Origin: a virus
Length of the DNA: 64,000 bases
Direction: 5' to 3' (one strand)
IMG/VR virus record: IMGVR_UViG_3300042308_001511
Span: 186,001 to 250,000 of that record
Below the pieces are notes generated by a model that had not been told where the DNA came from, ran no database searches, and saw only the letters and a program-made list of their open reading frames with translations. Position numbers and translations under genes: made by a program. Positions 47,858 to 56,478 of this stretch are shown here, piece after piece (position 1 is the first letter of the stretch; each line of letters opens with the position of its first letter).

Positions 47858-49231
47858 TTATTGTTCTGACCTTTTGGATACAATCTGGTTAAAGTTGTCT
47901 GCTAGATTGAATTTATATTTCGCACCTAATTTGCCGGACATTTCACCACCTGTAAACTTTATGGATACTAGAAGATCCATCAATTTTTCCTCTTCGATTT
48001 CTATTACTATCTTCATCGGAAAATCATTCATATCCTCATCCTCACTGACTTCAAATTTTACGTGGTAGTCAAATTTTAGTTCCATATCATCGTAGTTATT
48101 TCTGAAGAATGACCTAGCAGGAACCAAACTTAGTATACTTCCGTTATTATTGAGATACCAAACAGATCTTTCGGTACAACCGAGTTTCTCTACTGCCGCT
48201 TTGAAGAGTTTCATCTTTACAGTTCCTCCTGCAATTTTTAGGTTGTTGTCTTCTGTCAATTGTATATCTTCTGGGAACTCAGTCTTTATAGATGATGTGA
48301 ATATATTCTCGAGTATTTTACTATTGAGTAGAACTATTTTTGTCTCTGTCCATTCTTTTTTTACCCTTTCAGGATCCATAAAACACTCATCAATATTTTT
48401 CCATATCTCACTCATAAGGTCTGATAGCTTCAATATATTTTTGTCGAATTGTGGTATTAGTTCACCTAAATGTTTAAAATTTGGATCACCGTGTTTCACA
48501 TCAAAATACTCGAAATAGCCAATTGTTTCTATCCTTTCAGGTTGTATAAACTTCTCGATATGTCTTTGTATATCTTTGTTGGCATTTTCGTAGATTGTCT
48601 TAACCCATTCCTGTGTTAACTTGTTCCAGTGTTTCATATATGCTTCTGAAAAAAGCTTCTCGGTATTTTCTCCTATTAGCTCGTCAGCGAACGAGTTGAA
48701 ACTAGCACTTTTCTGTGTAGACAAACTTTTATTTAGAACAATAGACATTTGTCTATCATCATTCAACTCTATAACTAAGTCTTCGCTGTGTTCTTTGTCT
48801 TTGTTAGGACCGAGCCAATATACCTTTCTTATTATCTCCGGTGTCATTTTTTCTGTAGGTAATATCTTATCGATTATAGCTCTTGCACATACACGTGCAT
48901 TTGATAATTTGTCCCAGTCTTTTTCGATACTAAAATCAGTATTCTCGAATATACCACTGGTTTTTCCAATTTCGTTATCATCTACACATCTTTCACCTTC
49001 AAACTTCCCCAAACATAATCTATTTTTAGCAATAAGTAGGTTTTTAAGATCCGTTAAGAATATTCCTGAGTCTTCGGAATACCTCGCTTTTAGACCTCGG
49101 TCCAGTATATTATCCAGGAACTCGTTGTTTAGTAATACCATTGCGGTACATATTTCACTTACGAGATTCTTTCCGTTATACTCGTTAGATTTGGATTCTT
49201 TGAATAGTTTGTAGTTTCTTAACCACCTCAT
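47858..49231 (-). CDS. virion-type protein with capsid-targeting-like N-terminus
   Basis: The 457-residue protein starts MRWLRNYKLFKESKSN, matching the shared aromatic N-terminal motif. The remainder is a large soluble alpha/beta protein with IGYFEYFDVKHGDPNFKHL and VKMKLFKAAVEKLG. A KDKEHSEDLVIELNDDRQMS segment looks like the start of a domain with D and E residues in register, but I cannot assign a nuclease. It is divergent from the gene at 49278, which has the same type of start. Confidence 0.7.
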   Translation of the reverse strand: MRWLRNYKLFKESKSNEYNGKNLVSEICTAMVLLNNEFLDNILDRGLKARYSEDSGIFLTDLKNLLIAKNRLCLGKFEGERCVDDNEIGKTSGIFENTDFSIEKDWDKLSNARVCARAIIDKILPTEKMTPEIIRKVYWLGPNKDKEHSEDLVIELNDDRQMSIVLNKSLSTQKSASFNSFADELIGENTEKLFSEAYMKHWNKLTQEWVKTIYENANKDIQRHIEKFIQPERIETIGYFEYFDVKHGDPNFKHLGELIPQFDKNILKLSDLMSEIWKNIDECFMDPERVKKEWTETKIVLLNSKILENIFTSSIKTEFPEDIQLTEDNNLKIAGGTVKMKLFKAAVEKLGCTERSVWYLNNNGSILSLVPARSFFRNNYDDMELKFDYHVKFEVSEDEDMNDFPMKIVIEIEEEKLMDLLVSIKFTGGEMSGKLGAKYKFNLADNFNQIVSKRSEQ

Positions 49232-49277
49232 ATTAGAGATTACATTTTTAATATATATTAAAACTCTAAGCCCGTTT

Positions 49278-49928
49278 ATGCGTTACTTGAAAGATTATAA
49301 AGGTTATATGGAATCGTTGGTTATAAACCTTGCGACTGCACTCGATCTGATGGAGTCTCTAAACATATGGCATGATACTTTGTTAGATGCAATTGGGGCA
49401 CAGAAAGTAGATATATTCGACGTTCTGAGTCTTTCGAAAGATGATTACAGAAACGATAAATTGGACCTTGATTACTTATGTGGTGGTGGAGAAAAAGATC
49501 CAGATGAAAGGTTTGTAAACTCTCTTAGTAGTATAAAGATGAAAAAGTCTGAGGTTCAGAACACGGAAGATTATGAAACATTTTTGAACAAACCGTGTAA
49601 ATTTATGTTTATATACGGCGCAGAATCGAACGAGTTAGAGAATCCTATTTACCTAATGTTCCAGGTCTGGAATGAAACGGCGGATGAGTGGTCTCCTGCT
49701 GCTTTATATAAAGTGAATGGTGATGCTAAAAAGTTTTACGATAAACTTTCCTCTAAAACGATAGAGATTATTGATGGTGATGAGAACTATATATACACAA
49801 CATCTAATGGTAATGAATGGACTTTGAAGAATCCGAACAAAGAGAATGACTTTTGGAAAAAGGTTTTACGTAAAGAAGATTTACAGGCAGTTGTAAATGA
49901 TCGAAACGTTAGTATAACTATCATCTAA
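49278..49928 (+). CDS. virion-type protein with capsid-targeting-like N-terminus
   Basis: The 216-residue protein starts MRYLKDYKGYMESL, close to the start of the divergent gene at 49231. It is otherwise acidic with CKFMFIYGAESNELENPIYL and LMFQVWNETADEWSPAALYK. The similar starts on both sides of a 46-base divergent promoter region suggest related localisation. No domain is recognised. It overlaps the convergent J-domain gene by four bases. Confidence 0.7.
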   Translation: MRYLKDYKGYMESLVINLATALDLMESLNIWHDTLLDAIGAQKVDIFDVLSLSKDDYRNDKLDLDYLCGGGEKDPDERFVNSLSSIKMKKSEVQNTEDYETFLNKPCKFMFIYGAESNELENPIYLMFQVWNETADEWSPAALYKVNGDAKKFYDKLSSKTIEIIDGDENYIYTTSNGNEWTLKNPNKENDFWKKVLRKEDLQAVVNDRNVSITII

Positions 49929-50527
49929 CTTATTTGTCTAGCAACATATCTGAGTATTATTTCATCCTTTATTCTTTGATCTTCACAATGATACCATACC
50001 CACGTATTTGTAGACTCAAGCATTCCAATTCTGTCTTTTATTTCGGATATTCTGATACGCATCATTTCTATCTCTTTTTCCGCCACATCATATTTTATAC
50101 CTAATTGATCACATATAGAGTATAATTCGATGGCTTCATTTCCATTGTAAGATATACCAGCTCTTACGTAAATATCATTCAATCTTGTATCGGTTGTTTT
50201 GTCTGGGTGTGTTATTTTAACTATTTCTCTGTATATCTTCTTTAGTGCTGGGTTTTCATCAATTGTTTTGGTTTCGTCCTCGATGTTCTCGGTATTCTGA
50301 TCTACATTTTGTTCAGTACTTTGTTGTACAGCCTTTTGTATCCTAGCATCCATAGTTTTATCATATTCCTTCTTTAGTTCGGGTTGTTGTTCTAAAAAAT
50401 CAGAGACTTCACGCATAAACCCACCGTCGGCTTCTTGTACAATCTCTGTTTTATAATCTAGGTCTATACGGAGGTATTCAAGCTCCTTTATTAGTTTTTT
50501 GACCTCCAGTTGTGTCAACTTGCTCAT
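49925..50527 (-). CDS. J-domain-containing protein (DnaJ-like)
   Basis: The 200-residue protein has a helical N-terminal part, an acidic linker, and then LKKIYREIVKITHPDKTTD (about 94-112) with the diagnostic H-P-D loop between two helices, followed by IELYSICDQLGI as the third helix. A J domain stimulates an Hsp70 ATPase, here presumably host DnaK. There is no zinc or substrate-binding domain, so it would recruit Hsp70 to a specific partner, perhaps during virion assembly given its neighbours. Confidence 0.75.
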   Translation of the reverse strand: MSKLTQLEVKKLIKELEYLRIDLDYKTEIVQEADGGFMREVSDFLEQQPELKKEYDKTMDARIQKAVQQSTEQNVDQNTENIEDETKTIDENPALKKIYREIVKITHPDKTTDTRLNDIYVRAGISYNGNEAIELYSICDQLGIKYDVAEKEIEMMRIRISEIKDRIGMLESTNTWVWYHCEDQRIKDEIILRYVARQIS

Positions 50528-50594
50528 GTTTAACTTATATTTGTACTTTATATATAAACAAAGGTATTTCTAAACATGGATGTAGACAGTAAAA

Positions 50595-50849
50595 ATGAGG
50601 ACAAATGTAAGAAAATATTTGAGCATTCTTGTGGTTCAGGGCACCTACAGGAAATGGTTTCTCTCAAAGAAGAGAAGCTTTGAGATACATTTTTACTATA
50701 CTCCTGTAAAAAAGAAGATAATTGACTATAAATCTGAGGGAGTTACATTATATATTTTGGGACTAGGTCAGATAATAGGTGATGATGTTTCTTCTATTCA
50801 GGTTTGGGCAGAGGAGAAAGGATATACAACTTCGCATATACTGAAATAA
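50595..50849 (+). CDS. 84-residue unidentified protein
   Basis: ATG at 50595 follows an A-rich stretch. The protein is basic at the N-terminus (TYRKWFLSKKRSFEIHFYY) and ends with an SIQVWAEEKGYTTSHILK segment. A competing frame from ATG 50576 stops after 35 codons and looks less protein-like. The gene begins a plus-strand tail-gene operon. No family is recognised. Confidence 0.55.
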   Translation: MRTNVRKYLSILVVQGTYRKWFLSKKRSFEIHFYYTPVKKKIIDYKSEGVTLYILGLGQIIGDDVSSIQVWAEEKGYTTSHILK

Positions 50850-50861
50850 ATATATAAGTGT

Positions 50862-51269
50862 ATGGAATATTTACTTGAATTCGGGCAGTTGTTTGAAGAC
50901 TCTGCAACAGGTGGTCCAGCTGGTGCTGTATCTGGTGGTGGTTATGTTAACTCACAACCAGCCTCTTTACCAGGCGTGACTACTAATCCTACCTATACTG
51001 CGACAGGTGGTACGGATGGTGACTACATATCAGTTCCTTATAACGCGGGTGGCAAACTTGCCAAATATGATGTTATGGGAAAAGGGCATGGTGCAATGAC
51101 TGGAAAGAAGTCTCGAACCAAAAGACTCGATATGAAAGCATTGAAAAATATTTTTGCAAAAAGACAGGATTATACTGCTGGTCAGGATGAAGTCAAAAAA
51201 CAAAGAGTTATGGACTTTGATGATTTCCAGAAGGCAGACCTTACACAGGTAAAAAGACAACAACAATAA
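50862..51269 (+). CDS. virion-type protein with Gly-rich N-terminal part
   Basis: The 135-residue protein starts MEYLLEFGQLFEDSATGG, a variant of the aromatic N-terminal motif with a possible cleavage site after L-F-E. Residues ~15-60 are rich in Gly, Ser and Thr; the C-terminal half is basic (KKSRTKRLDMKALKNIFAKR). Such a two-part composition suits a packaged or DNA-contacting virion protein. The stop overlaps the next ATG by one base. Confidence 0.65.
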   Translation: MEYLLEFGQLFEDSATGGPAGAVSGGGYVNSQPASLPGVTTNPTYTATGGTDGDYISVPYNAGGKLAKYDVMGKGHGAMTGKKSRTKRLDMKALKNIFAKRQDYTAGQDEVKKQRVMDFDDFQKADLTQVKRQQQ

Positions 51270-51817
51270 TGAAAAAATTGAAAAGATACGACGAGTTCCT
51301 TATAGAAGAAATTAACATCAAACAGGTATTATTGGGTGGTGCAATCACTGCTGGGTCTTTATTATCGAACCCGTCGTTGTCCTCAGAGCCGGTTAAGAAG
51401 GCACCAACAGATACTACTTATTCAACGGAAAAAAGTGGAGATTTAGAACTATTTGTGGATACATTGGAATCTGAAAACCCAGATATATTCACAAATGATT
51501 CACCAGTAGATGGACAAATGATAGAGTTCGGTCATTTTGAGAGGATAGAATACCTAATAAACAAAAAAGATGAATACGAACAAAGTATCGGTAGGAAAAT
51601 AGACCTAAATCTTCTTTCTGGATCAAATAGTAGAATTCCTTTTACTATAAACTATTTCTTTGTTAGAGGTCTCGATAATATAGATAAAGGTCCATTCCTA
51701 ATACAAATGTTGAGTTTGGATTACAACGCTATGATTAAGATGGGTAGACACGACATTATGTTCAACTTTACACGTGTACAGAATGTGAATACACTTGGTG
51801 TCAAGGTCAACTTCTAA
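51269..51817 (+). CDS. virion-type protein with capsid-targeting-like N-terminus
   Basis: The 182-residue protein starts MKKLKRYDEFLIEEINIKQV. Of all examples here it is closest to the T4 capsid-targeting peptide: aromatic-x-E-F followed by L-I-E, a canonical prohead-protease site. A hydrophobic stretch (VLLGGAITAGSLLS) follows the putative site. The rest is a beta-rich domain (FTINYFFVRGLDNIDKGPFL). It is probably processed and packaged; this is inferred. Confidence 0.7.
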   Translation: MKKLKRYDEFLIEEINIKQVLLGGAITAGSLLSNPSLSSEPVKKAPTDTTYSTEKSGDLELFVDTLESENPDIFTNDSPVDGQMIEFGHFERIEYLINKKDEYEQSIGRKIDLNLLSGSNSRIPFTINYFFVRGLDNIDKGPFLIQMLSLDYNAMIKMGRHDIMFNFTRVQNVNTLGVKVNF

Positions 51818-51845
51818 GTAATTTTTTTTATAACTAAAAAGACAA

Positions 51846-52451
51846 ATGATGTCACAATTCGACGAATACAGAACTACTAAAATACCAGTGGTGCCAATTC
51901 ATGATAAAAAAGAAAAACTTATTGTTCTTGGGAAATCTGGATCGGGGAAAGACTTTATGATAAGACAGATGTCTAAAAAGGGTCTACTTGCTGGTATTAA
52001 AACAACCAGTCGCCCACCGAGGAAAGGTGAGGTTCAATGGGAAACATATGAATTCGTTGCGGACTGGACTTTCAAAGAGATGATTGAAAACGATGAGTTT
52101 ATAGTTCGCCAGGATTTCCTTGTGACACCAGTGGATAGAGCACCAGAGACTTGGTATTATGGACTCACAAAGAAAGAGTTTGAAAGAGCCCAGGCATTTA
52201 TAATGACACCCGCAGAATTTCTGATGATTGATCCAGAGACACGTAAAGGTTGTTTTGTAGTTTATTTAGATATTGATCGTAGTGTAAGAGAAGATAGGGT
52301 TCTAAGAAGAAGAGATATGAACGATTCTATAAAACGTAGGATGGATGCCGACGATGAGGACTTCAAAGAATTCAATAAAAGTGGAGACTATGATTTAAGA
52401 GTTACTGATGAGGATTTCAACGCAGACGACGTCTGGGCTCTTATGATTTGA
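51846..52451 (+). CDS. guanylate kinase-like P-loop kinase
   Basis: The 201-residue protein has LIVLGKSGSGKDFMIRQM (P-loop, about 25-42), KTTSRPPRKGEVQWETYEFV (the GMP-binding T-T-R-x-P-R-x-G-E), and TWYYGLTKKEF, as in guanylate kinase, and CFVVYLDIDRSVREDRVLRR as the C-terminal core and lid. It would phosphorylate GMP or dGMP. The lid and GMP site are shorter than in host Gmk. It lies among tail genes, an odd place for a nucleotide enzyme, though T4-type phages also encode a dNMP kinase. Confidence 0.75.
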   Translation: MMSQFDEYRTTKIPVVPIHDKKEKLIVLGKSGSGKDFMIRQMSKKGLLAGIKTTSRPPRKGEVQWETYEFVADWTFKEMIENDEFIVRQDFLVTPVDRAPETWYYGLTKKEFERAQAFIMTPAEFLMIDPETRKGCFVVYLDIDRSVREDRVLRRRDMNDSIKRRMDADDEDFKEFNKSGDYDLRVTDEDFNADDVWALMI

Positions 52452-52508
52452 GTATAAATCTAATCGGGAGAGGTTATTTTTATATATAATCGAAAAATAA
52501 ACCTTTTC

Positions 52509-52844
52509 ATGAATCTCAAGTCCAACATAAACAAAATACATTCGGACCTTCTGATGTTAGAAGGAATAGGCGAGACGGTAAATATCGAAGAAAAGTCATC
52601 TTTTGAATTTGGTAACTACGTTGAAATATCGGCTATGTACCTTGGATTAACAGCAAAGATAGTTATAGAAAAATCTGAAATAGAGAGTAACCAATTCAGA
52701 TGGAGATATTATTCGAATCCTAAAAATGAATCCATTGGTTTGGTTGAAAGGATTTCTACAATTGAAGGTTTCGTTACGGATGTTATTGACATTTTTGAAA
52801 AAAGAAGGTTCGACTCCGACTACCTGACAGAAATAAAAGATTAA
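52509..52844 (+). CDS. unidentified tail-region protein
   Basis: The 111-residue protein is acidic with strands around FEFGNYVEISAMYLGLTAKI and ends with FEKRRFDSDYLTEIKD. Position directly before the baseplate gene (four bases apart) suggests a baseplate or tail-tube accessory, such as a gp25- or gp53-like protein, but no signature is visible. Confidence 0.6.
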   Translation: MNLKSNINKIHSDLLMLEGIGETVNIEEKSSFEFGNYVEISAMYLGLTAKIVIEKSEIESNQFRWRYYSNPKNESIGLVERISTIEGFVTDVIDIFEKRRFDSDYLTEIKD

Positions 52845-52848
52845 GGTA

Positions 52849-54540
52849 ATGGATTTTACTAGCTTCAGATTTTCTTACATAAAGGAAGAGATAGAGACTT
52901 TTCTTAAGAAAGAGTACAGTAAAGCGAGTCTGTTGTTCAGCAACGCTTCTCCTTATGGACAAATATTGTCTGTTTTGGAGAATCTACATCAACTTTCGTT
53001 TTTATACCTAAAGAATGCAATAAACTCATTCGATATGAGTTTGCCAAACTCTTTGAATAGACGAACTATAAGGAATGCCGCAATAAATGCGGGTCACATA
53101 CCGAGTAGGTCTATTAGTGCTACAGGTACACTTCAAATTAAGGTGAAACCTGCTGCAGATTTAGAGACAGAGATTAGAGATTCTCGAATTACAATATCAC
53201 CGAGACTTTTGATGCGTAATAAAACTAATGGACTTGTTTATTGTGCAGATATAGGTGCCTTACCTTTAACTTATAAAGTTACTAAGAGTACTTCTTTCTT
53301 TCTTCCGATAGTACAGGGTGAATGGAAATCGAAAAGCTATACTGGTGTGGGTGAACCAATACAGAGTTTTAGTGTTAGTGAAGTAGCCAAAGACATAGAG
53401 AACTTTCATGTTCAAGTTTTGGTAGACTATGAGAGTTGGGAGGTGAAACGTAGTATATATGATATGTACCAAGACGAGAAGGCAGTTGTTGTCAGGACTG
53501 GATATAATAATGGTATAGAGATAATATTCGGTAATGGATCTTTTGGTATGATGCCACCATTAGGATCTAATATAACAGTTAGATATATTTTGACTGATGG
53601 ATCTTTGGGTAATATATTTAGAAGAACTCCAAACGATTGGAGTATAATGGGTGATGTGACTGATGGATCTGGTTTTCCGATATCTTTTGATCGTATATTT
53701 GATGTTTACATCTACAACGATATAAACTTCGGTAGTGAAGGTGAGAGTCCTTCTTTCACACGTTCTCTCTTACCATTTGTAACTAATAATGCTGTTTTGG
53801 CGCTACCACAACACTTCACCTATGAGATAAAGAAATTGGGTATTTTTTCTTATGTTAGTGCTTATGAGAAATCTGGCACAATATACATTACGGTTACACC
53901 AAATGTAAACCTATTTAAAAATAAAAGTCAGAATTACTTTACGGTGGATCTCGGTGCTTTTGTTTTAGATTCGTATGAGAAGAAGAAGATAGACATATAC
54001 CTAAGATCCAATGGTCTTATAATGCTTACTAAAAAGTACATAATATCATCACCATCACTTTCGTTTTATTCGGTAAACATATTCATAATGACTTATTCGG
54101 ATGCCACAGACGATAGTGTTAATTCACAGATAATAAACTCTATATCTGGATACTTCTTCGATTTAACAAGGGTATCTAGGATACCAAAAGCAGATATTGT
54201 AAGATCTCTTTCGTTCATAAGTGATATACATTCAGTTGACATACAATTTGTTTGTAAAAAGAATGAAGATTATCACAAAGATCAAATTATGAAAATGGGT
54301 AAACAAATGAATAGTTTTGGTACTAATCCGAGTGGGCAACCATATGATCCAAATCAGATGGTTGGATTGGACCCAGTACTTGGTGATATACTTTTCGAAG
54401 AAAATGAGATTCCTGTTATGAGAGGAGGTTGGTATGATAGGAATGGTGCATTTTATAGTGATGATATAGAGTCTAACGGACTAAAAGCAGTTAATATCTT
54501 CAAACAGGGTGTTATAGATGCTAAAAAAAGACCTTCATAG
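52849..54540 (+). CDS. baseplate wedge protein (T4 gp6 / phage J-like)
   Basis: The 563-residue protein has an N-terminal helical part (FSYIKEEIETFLKKEYSKAS), RRTIRNAAINAGHIPSRS and ATGTLQIKV as in baseplate-J domain proteins, and a conserved IIFGNGSFGMMPPLGSNITV (about 225-244) followed by YILTDGSLGNI, the F-G-x-G-x-x-G-x-x-P-x-x-G signature of gp6/gpJ. In T4, gp6 forms the inner baseplate ring. It supports a contractile-tailed (myovirus) phage. A second domain (about 370-480) would make the wedge dimer contact. Confidence 0.85.
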   Translation: MDFTSFRFSYIKEEIETFLKKEYSKASLLFSNASPYGQILSVLENLHQLSFLYLKNAINSFDMSLPNSLNRRTIRNAAINAGHIPSRSISATGTLQIKVKPAADLETEIRDSRITISPRLLMRNKTNGLVYCADIGALPLTYKVTKSTSFFLPIVQGEWKSKSYTGVGEPIQSFSVSEVAKDIENFHVQVLVDYESWEVKRSIYDMYQDEKAVVVRTGYNNGIEIIFGNGSFGMMPPLGSNITVRYILTDGSLGNIFRRTPNDWSIMGDVTDGSGFPISFDRIFDVYIYNDINFGSEGESPSFTRSLLPFVTNNAVLALPQHFTYEIKKLGIFSYVSAYEKSGTIYITVTPNVNLFKNKSQNYFTVDLGAFVLDSYEKKKIDIYLRSNGLIMLTKKYIISSPSLSFYSVNIFIMTYSDATDDSVNSQIINSISGYFFDLTRVSRIPKADIVRSLSFISDIHSVDIQFVCKKNEDYHKDQIMKMGKQMNSFGTNPSGQPYDPNQMVGLDPVLGDILFEENEIPVMRGGWYDRNGAFYSDDIESNGLKAVNIFKQGVIDAKKRPS

Positions 54541-54542
54541 AT

Positions 54543-54797
54543 ATGCTTTACGAGGAGAAAGATATACCTGAGATTCATTTTATGAAACACAGACACAACA
54601 ACGACAAAGATTTTCTTGATTATGAGAAGAACATACTCAGTAACAAATTATCACCTTATATATACAAAAACGATCTAATGAACTCATTTTTAACAATGTT
54701 ACAACCTTTGGTTGCTAAACTTTTCGATCAGATGAATGTCATTAAGAACTTCCAGAACTATATGGTTGATAAATATTACTACAAACATCCAAAATAA
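54543..54797 (+). CDS. small unidentified tail-region protein
   Basis: The 84-residue protein starts two bases after the baseplate gene. It contains DIPEIHFMKHRHNNDKDFLD and a helical C-terminus (LTMLQPLVAKLFDQMNVIKN). By position it may be a baseplate partner. No family is recognised. Confidence 0.65.
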   Translation: MLYEEKDIPEIHFMKHRHNNDKDFLDYEKNILSNKLSPYIYKNDLMNSFLTMLQPLVAKLFDQMNVIKNFQNYMVDKYYYKHPK

Positions 54798-54859
54798 CTA
54801 TAAATTTAAAAACCAAATTAGTAGTTTAATATATAAAAGAACAATAAAAGATAATTAGT

Positions 54860-55495
54860 ATGGCAGACAGAAAGATTACGAGCTTCAAAAGGTTCTCGGA
54901 CATAAAGAATCCAAAGATTGATGAGGTCGAGTTGAACTCGAGACCGGAGACCGATTCGGATCTTCCTGCGAACCCTAACACACCAGAGACTGCCGATACC
55001 AGTAGTATAGAAAAACCTATTTCTAGGAAAGGTGTACAACCATTCGAACAGGATGTAAATTTACCATCTGGTGATGATAATGAGTTTGATGACAAAATCG
55101 AAGATACAAATGAATCGAAAGTTGAGACAATTGGAAAAATTGCAAAGTTTCCTAAGAACGTAAATGCATCGAAAGCATATAACTTCCTTGAGAATGTAAA
55201 GGTCAGCAAGAAATCAATTTGGTACATTATGGTTGAAAAACAAGATAATGAACTACAGATGGTTAAGTACAATTATAAAGAAGGTGTTGATTTGGGTAAG
55301 TTTGTTAACGAATTGAAAACTTATTACATAAAGAAATATTCTAAAGAGTCTAAAGTATGTGAAATGATAGAATCGATATCTGTTGATGGTAATGATAAAT
55401 ATTCGATGATAAAGAATATACCTTTAGTAACTGTTGATGGTAGAAAAATGATTTCTATAATCACTGAAGATTTGATAAGACTTCTTTCTAAATAA
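54860..55495 (+). CDS. virion-type protein with disordered acidic N-terminal half
   Basis: The 211-residue protein starts MADRKITSFKRFSDIKNP, a longer version of the aromatic N-terminal motif, followed by ~75 residues rich in Pro, Asp, Glu and Asn with low complexity (LPANPNTPETADTSSIEKP), then a compact domain (KVSKKSIWYIMVEKQDNELQ). It ends in a double hairpin terminator. No family is recognised. Confidence 0.65.
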   Translation: MADRKITSFKRFSDIKNPKIDEVELNSRPETDSDLPANPNTPETADTSSIEKPISRKGVQPFEQDVNLPSGDDNEFDDKIEDTNESKVETIGKIAKFPKNVNASKAYNFLENVKVSKKSIWYIMVEKQDNELQMVKYNYKEGVDLGKFVNELKTYYIKKYSKESKVCEMIESISVDGNDKYSMIKNIPLVTVDGRKMISIITEDLIRLLSK

Positions 55496-55508
55496 ATAAA
55501 AAACCACA

Positions 55509-55577
55509 CCAGAGATAGTATCTCTGGCCTGACCCAGACTAAGAATGGACGCACTCTTATTGTCTGGGTTTCTTTTT
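55509..55577 (+). terminator. two-hairpin terminator
   Basis: Hairpin 1 is CCAGAGATA / TATCTCTGG (55509-55527) with almost no loop. Hairpin 2 is ACCCAGAC / GTCTGGGT (55532-55569) with an inner TAAGA / TCTTA, followed by TTCTTTTTT. The second alone is sufficient as a terminator; the first may be an RNA-processing or stability element. Confidence 0.75.
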
Positions 55578-55632
55578 TAAATCTTATCCGAATTCTATTT
55601 TTAATATATACATAAAATAAATTGTAGGAGAT

Positions 55633-55848
55633 ATGGAAAACATTGATAAGTTGGAGTGTTTAATTAAGATACTCACGGAGGAAAACGATATAGATGGAAA
55701 GAAATACCTCCTAAGTGAAGACTTTGAAAAATTCTATATCGGTGGTAACAAAAGAGCAGGAACACGTATACGTAAAATAATGCAACGTATCAGGAGTGCA
55801 GCACAGGATGTCAGAACTGATATTCAAGAATACAAAAAGAACATATAA
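55633..55848 (+). CDS. histone H1-like (Hc1-type) small protein
   Basis: The 71-residue protein matches the bacterial Hc1/H1-like family of Bacteroidota and Chlamydiae: an N-terminal helix (LECLIKILTEENDIDG), then FEKFYIGGNKRAGTRIRKIM and RIRSAAQDVRTDIQEYKKN. The pattern F-x-K-F-Y-x-x-G-N-K-x-A-G-T-R-x-R-K-x-M-Q is the conserved core. The long Lys-rich tail of Hc1 is missing. It is likely to act on phage or host DNA; a virion role is also possible given its neighbours. Confidence 0.7.
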   Translation: MENIDKLECLIKILTEENDIDGKKYLLSEDFEKFYIGGNKRAGTRIRKIMQRIRSAAQDVRTDIQEYKKNI

Positions 55849-55885
55849 AAAAGAGATCATATAATGGTCTAAAAAAAGAAATAAT

Positions 55886-56467
55886 ATGAAAAAGTTCAGC
55901 AATATAACAAATCAAAAAATCGGAAAGGAACCAGATACTAAAGAAGTTAAAATGAATGAAGAGGAATCCTTTCATTTTGCATTGATGGGCTTGATGGACA
56001 AATACTTACACATACAAACGTATGGTCCAATTGATAGATACCTAAGAGCAGGGACTATAAAAATAACAGGTAAGGAGGCACTTGCCGAAGCGCTTTCAGA
56101 ATTGATGTCTAATAAGTCTACTTTTGAGAAGACGATTTTATTAGAAAGTCTTAAATCTAAAGTAGGTGATTGGGAAGCAATCGATGAAACGATAGTGGAA
56201 GTTGAAAATAAATTGACCGCAAATAAGTCAGCCAAAGAGTTTGCAAATCATAAAAAAAGAATTGATGAGTTACTCGAAAAATATGGCCAGGATGAAGAGA
56301 TTTTGATTGAGATGGCTAACAGGTCGGCAGAGAGAATAAAGTCTCACAAAACTGCCAAAATGAGGTCTATTGTGGCTGAACAAATGCACACTGAGCTTGG
56401 TAGTGATTACCTTCTAAGGTTATCGACTATTTACTCGGATAGGGCAAACATTTTGTCCGACAAATAG
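55886..56467 (+). CDS. helical protein, possibly virion-associated
   Basis: The 193-residue protein starts MKKFSNITNQKIGKEPDTKE, a weak version of the virion N-terminal motif, and is otherwise almost all helical (KEALAEALSELMSNKSTFEK, KRIDELLEKYGQDEEILIEM). It could be an internal head protein. No family is recognised. Confidence 0.65.
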   Translation: MKKFSNITNQKIGKEPDTKEVKMNEEESFHFALMGLMDKYLHIQTYGPIDRYLRAGTIKITGKEALAEALSELMSNKSTFEKTILLESLKSKVGDWEAIDETIVEVENKLTANKSAKEFANHKKRIDELLEKYGQDEEILIEMANRSAERIKSHKTAKMRSIVAEQMHTELGSDYLLRLSTIYSDRANILSDK

Positions 56468-56478
56468 AAAAATACGAT

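Noticed and set aside
42980-49214. Many long open frames on the plus strand opposite the giant gene and the gene at 47858 (for example 43162-43917 and 48621-49214)
   Set aside because: They are antisense shadows of genes with strong coding signal; their translations are rich in Ser, Phe, Ile and Leu without domain patterns, and they have no promoters or proper spacing.
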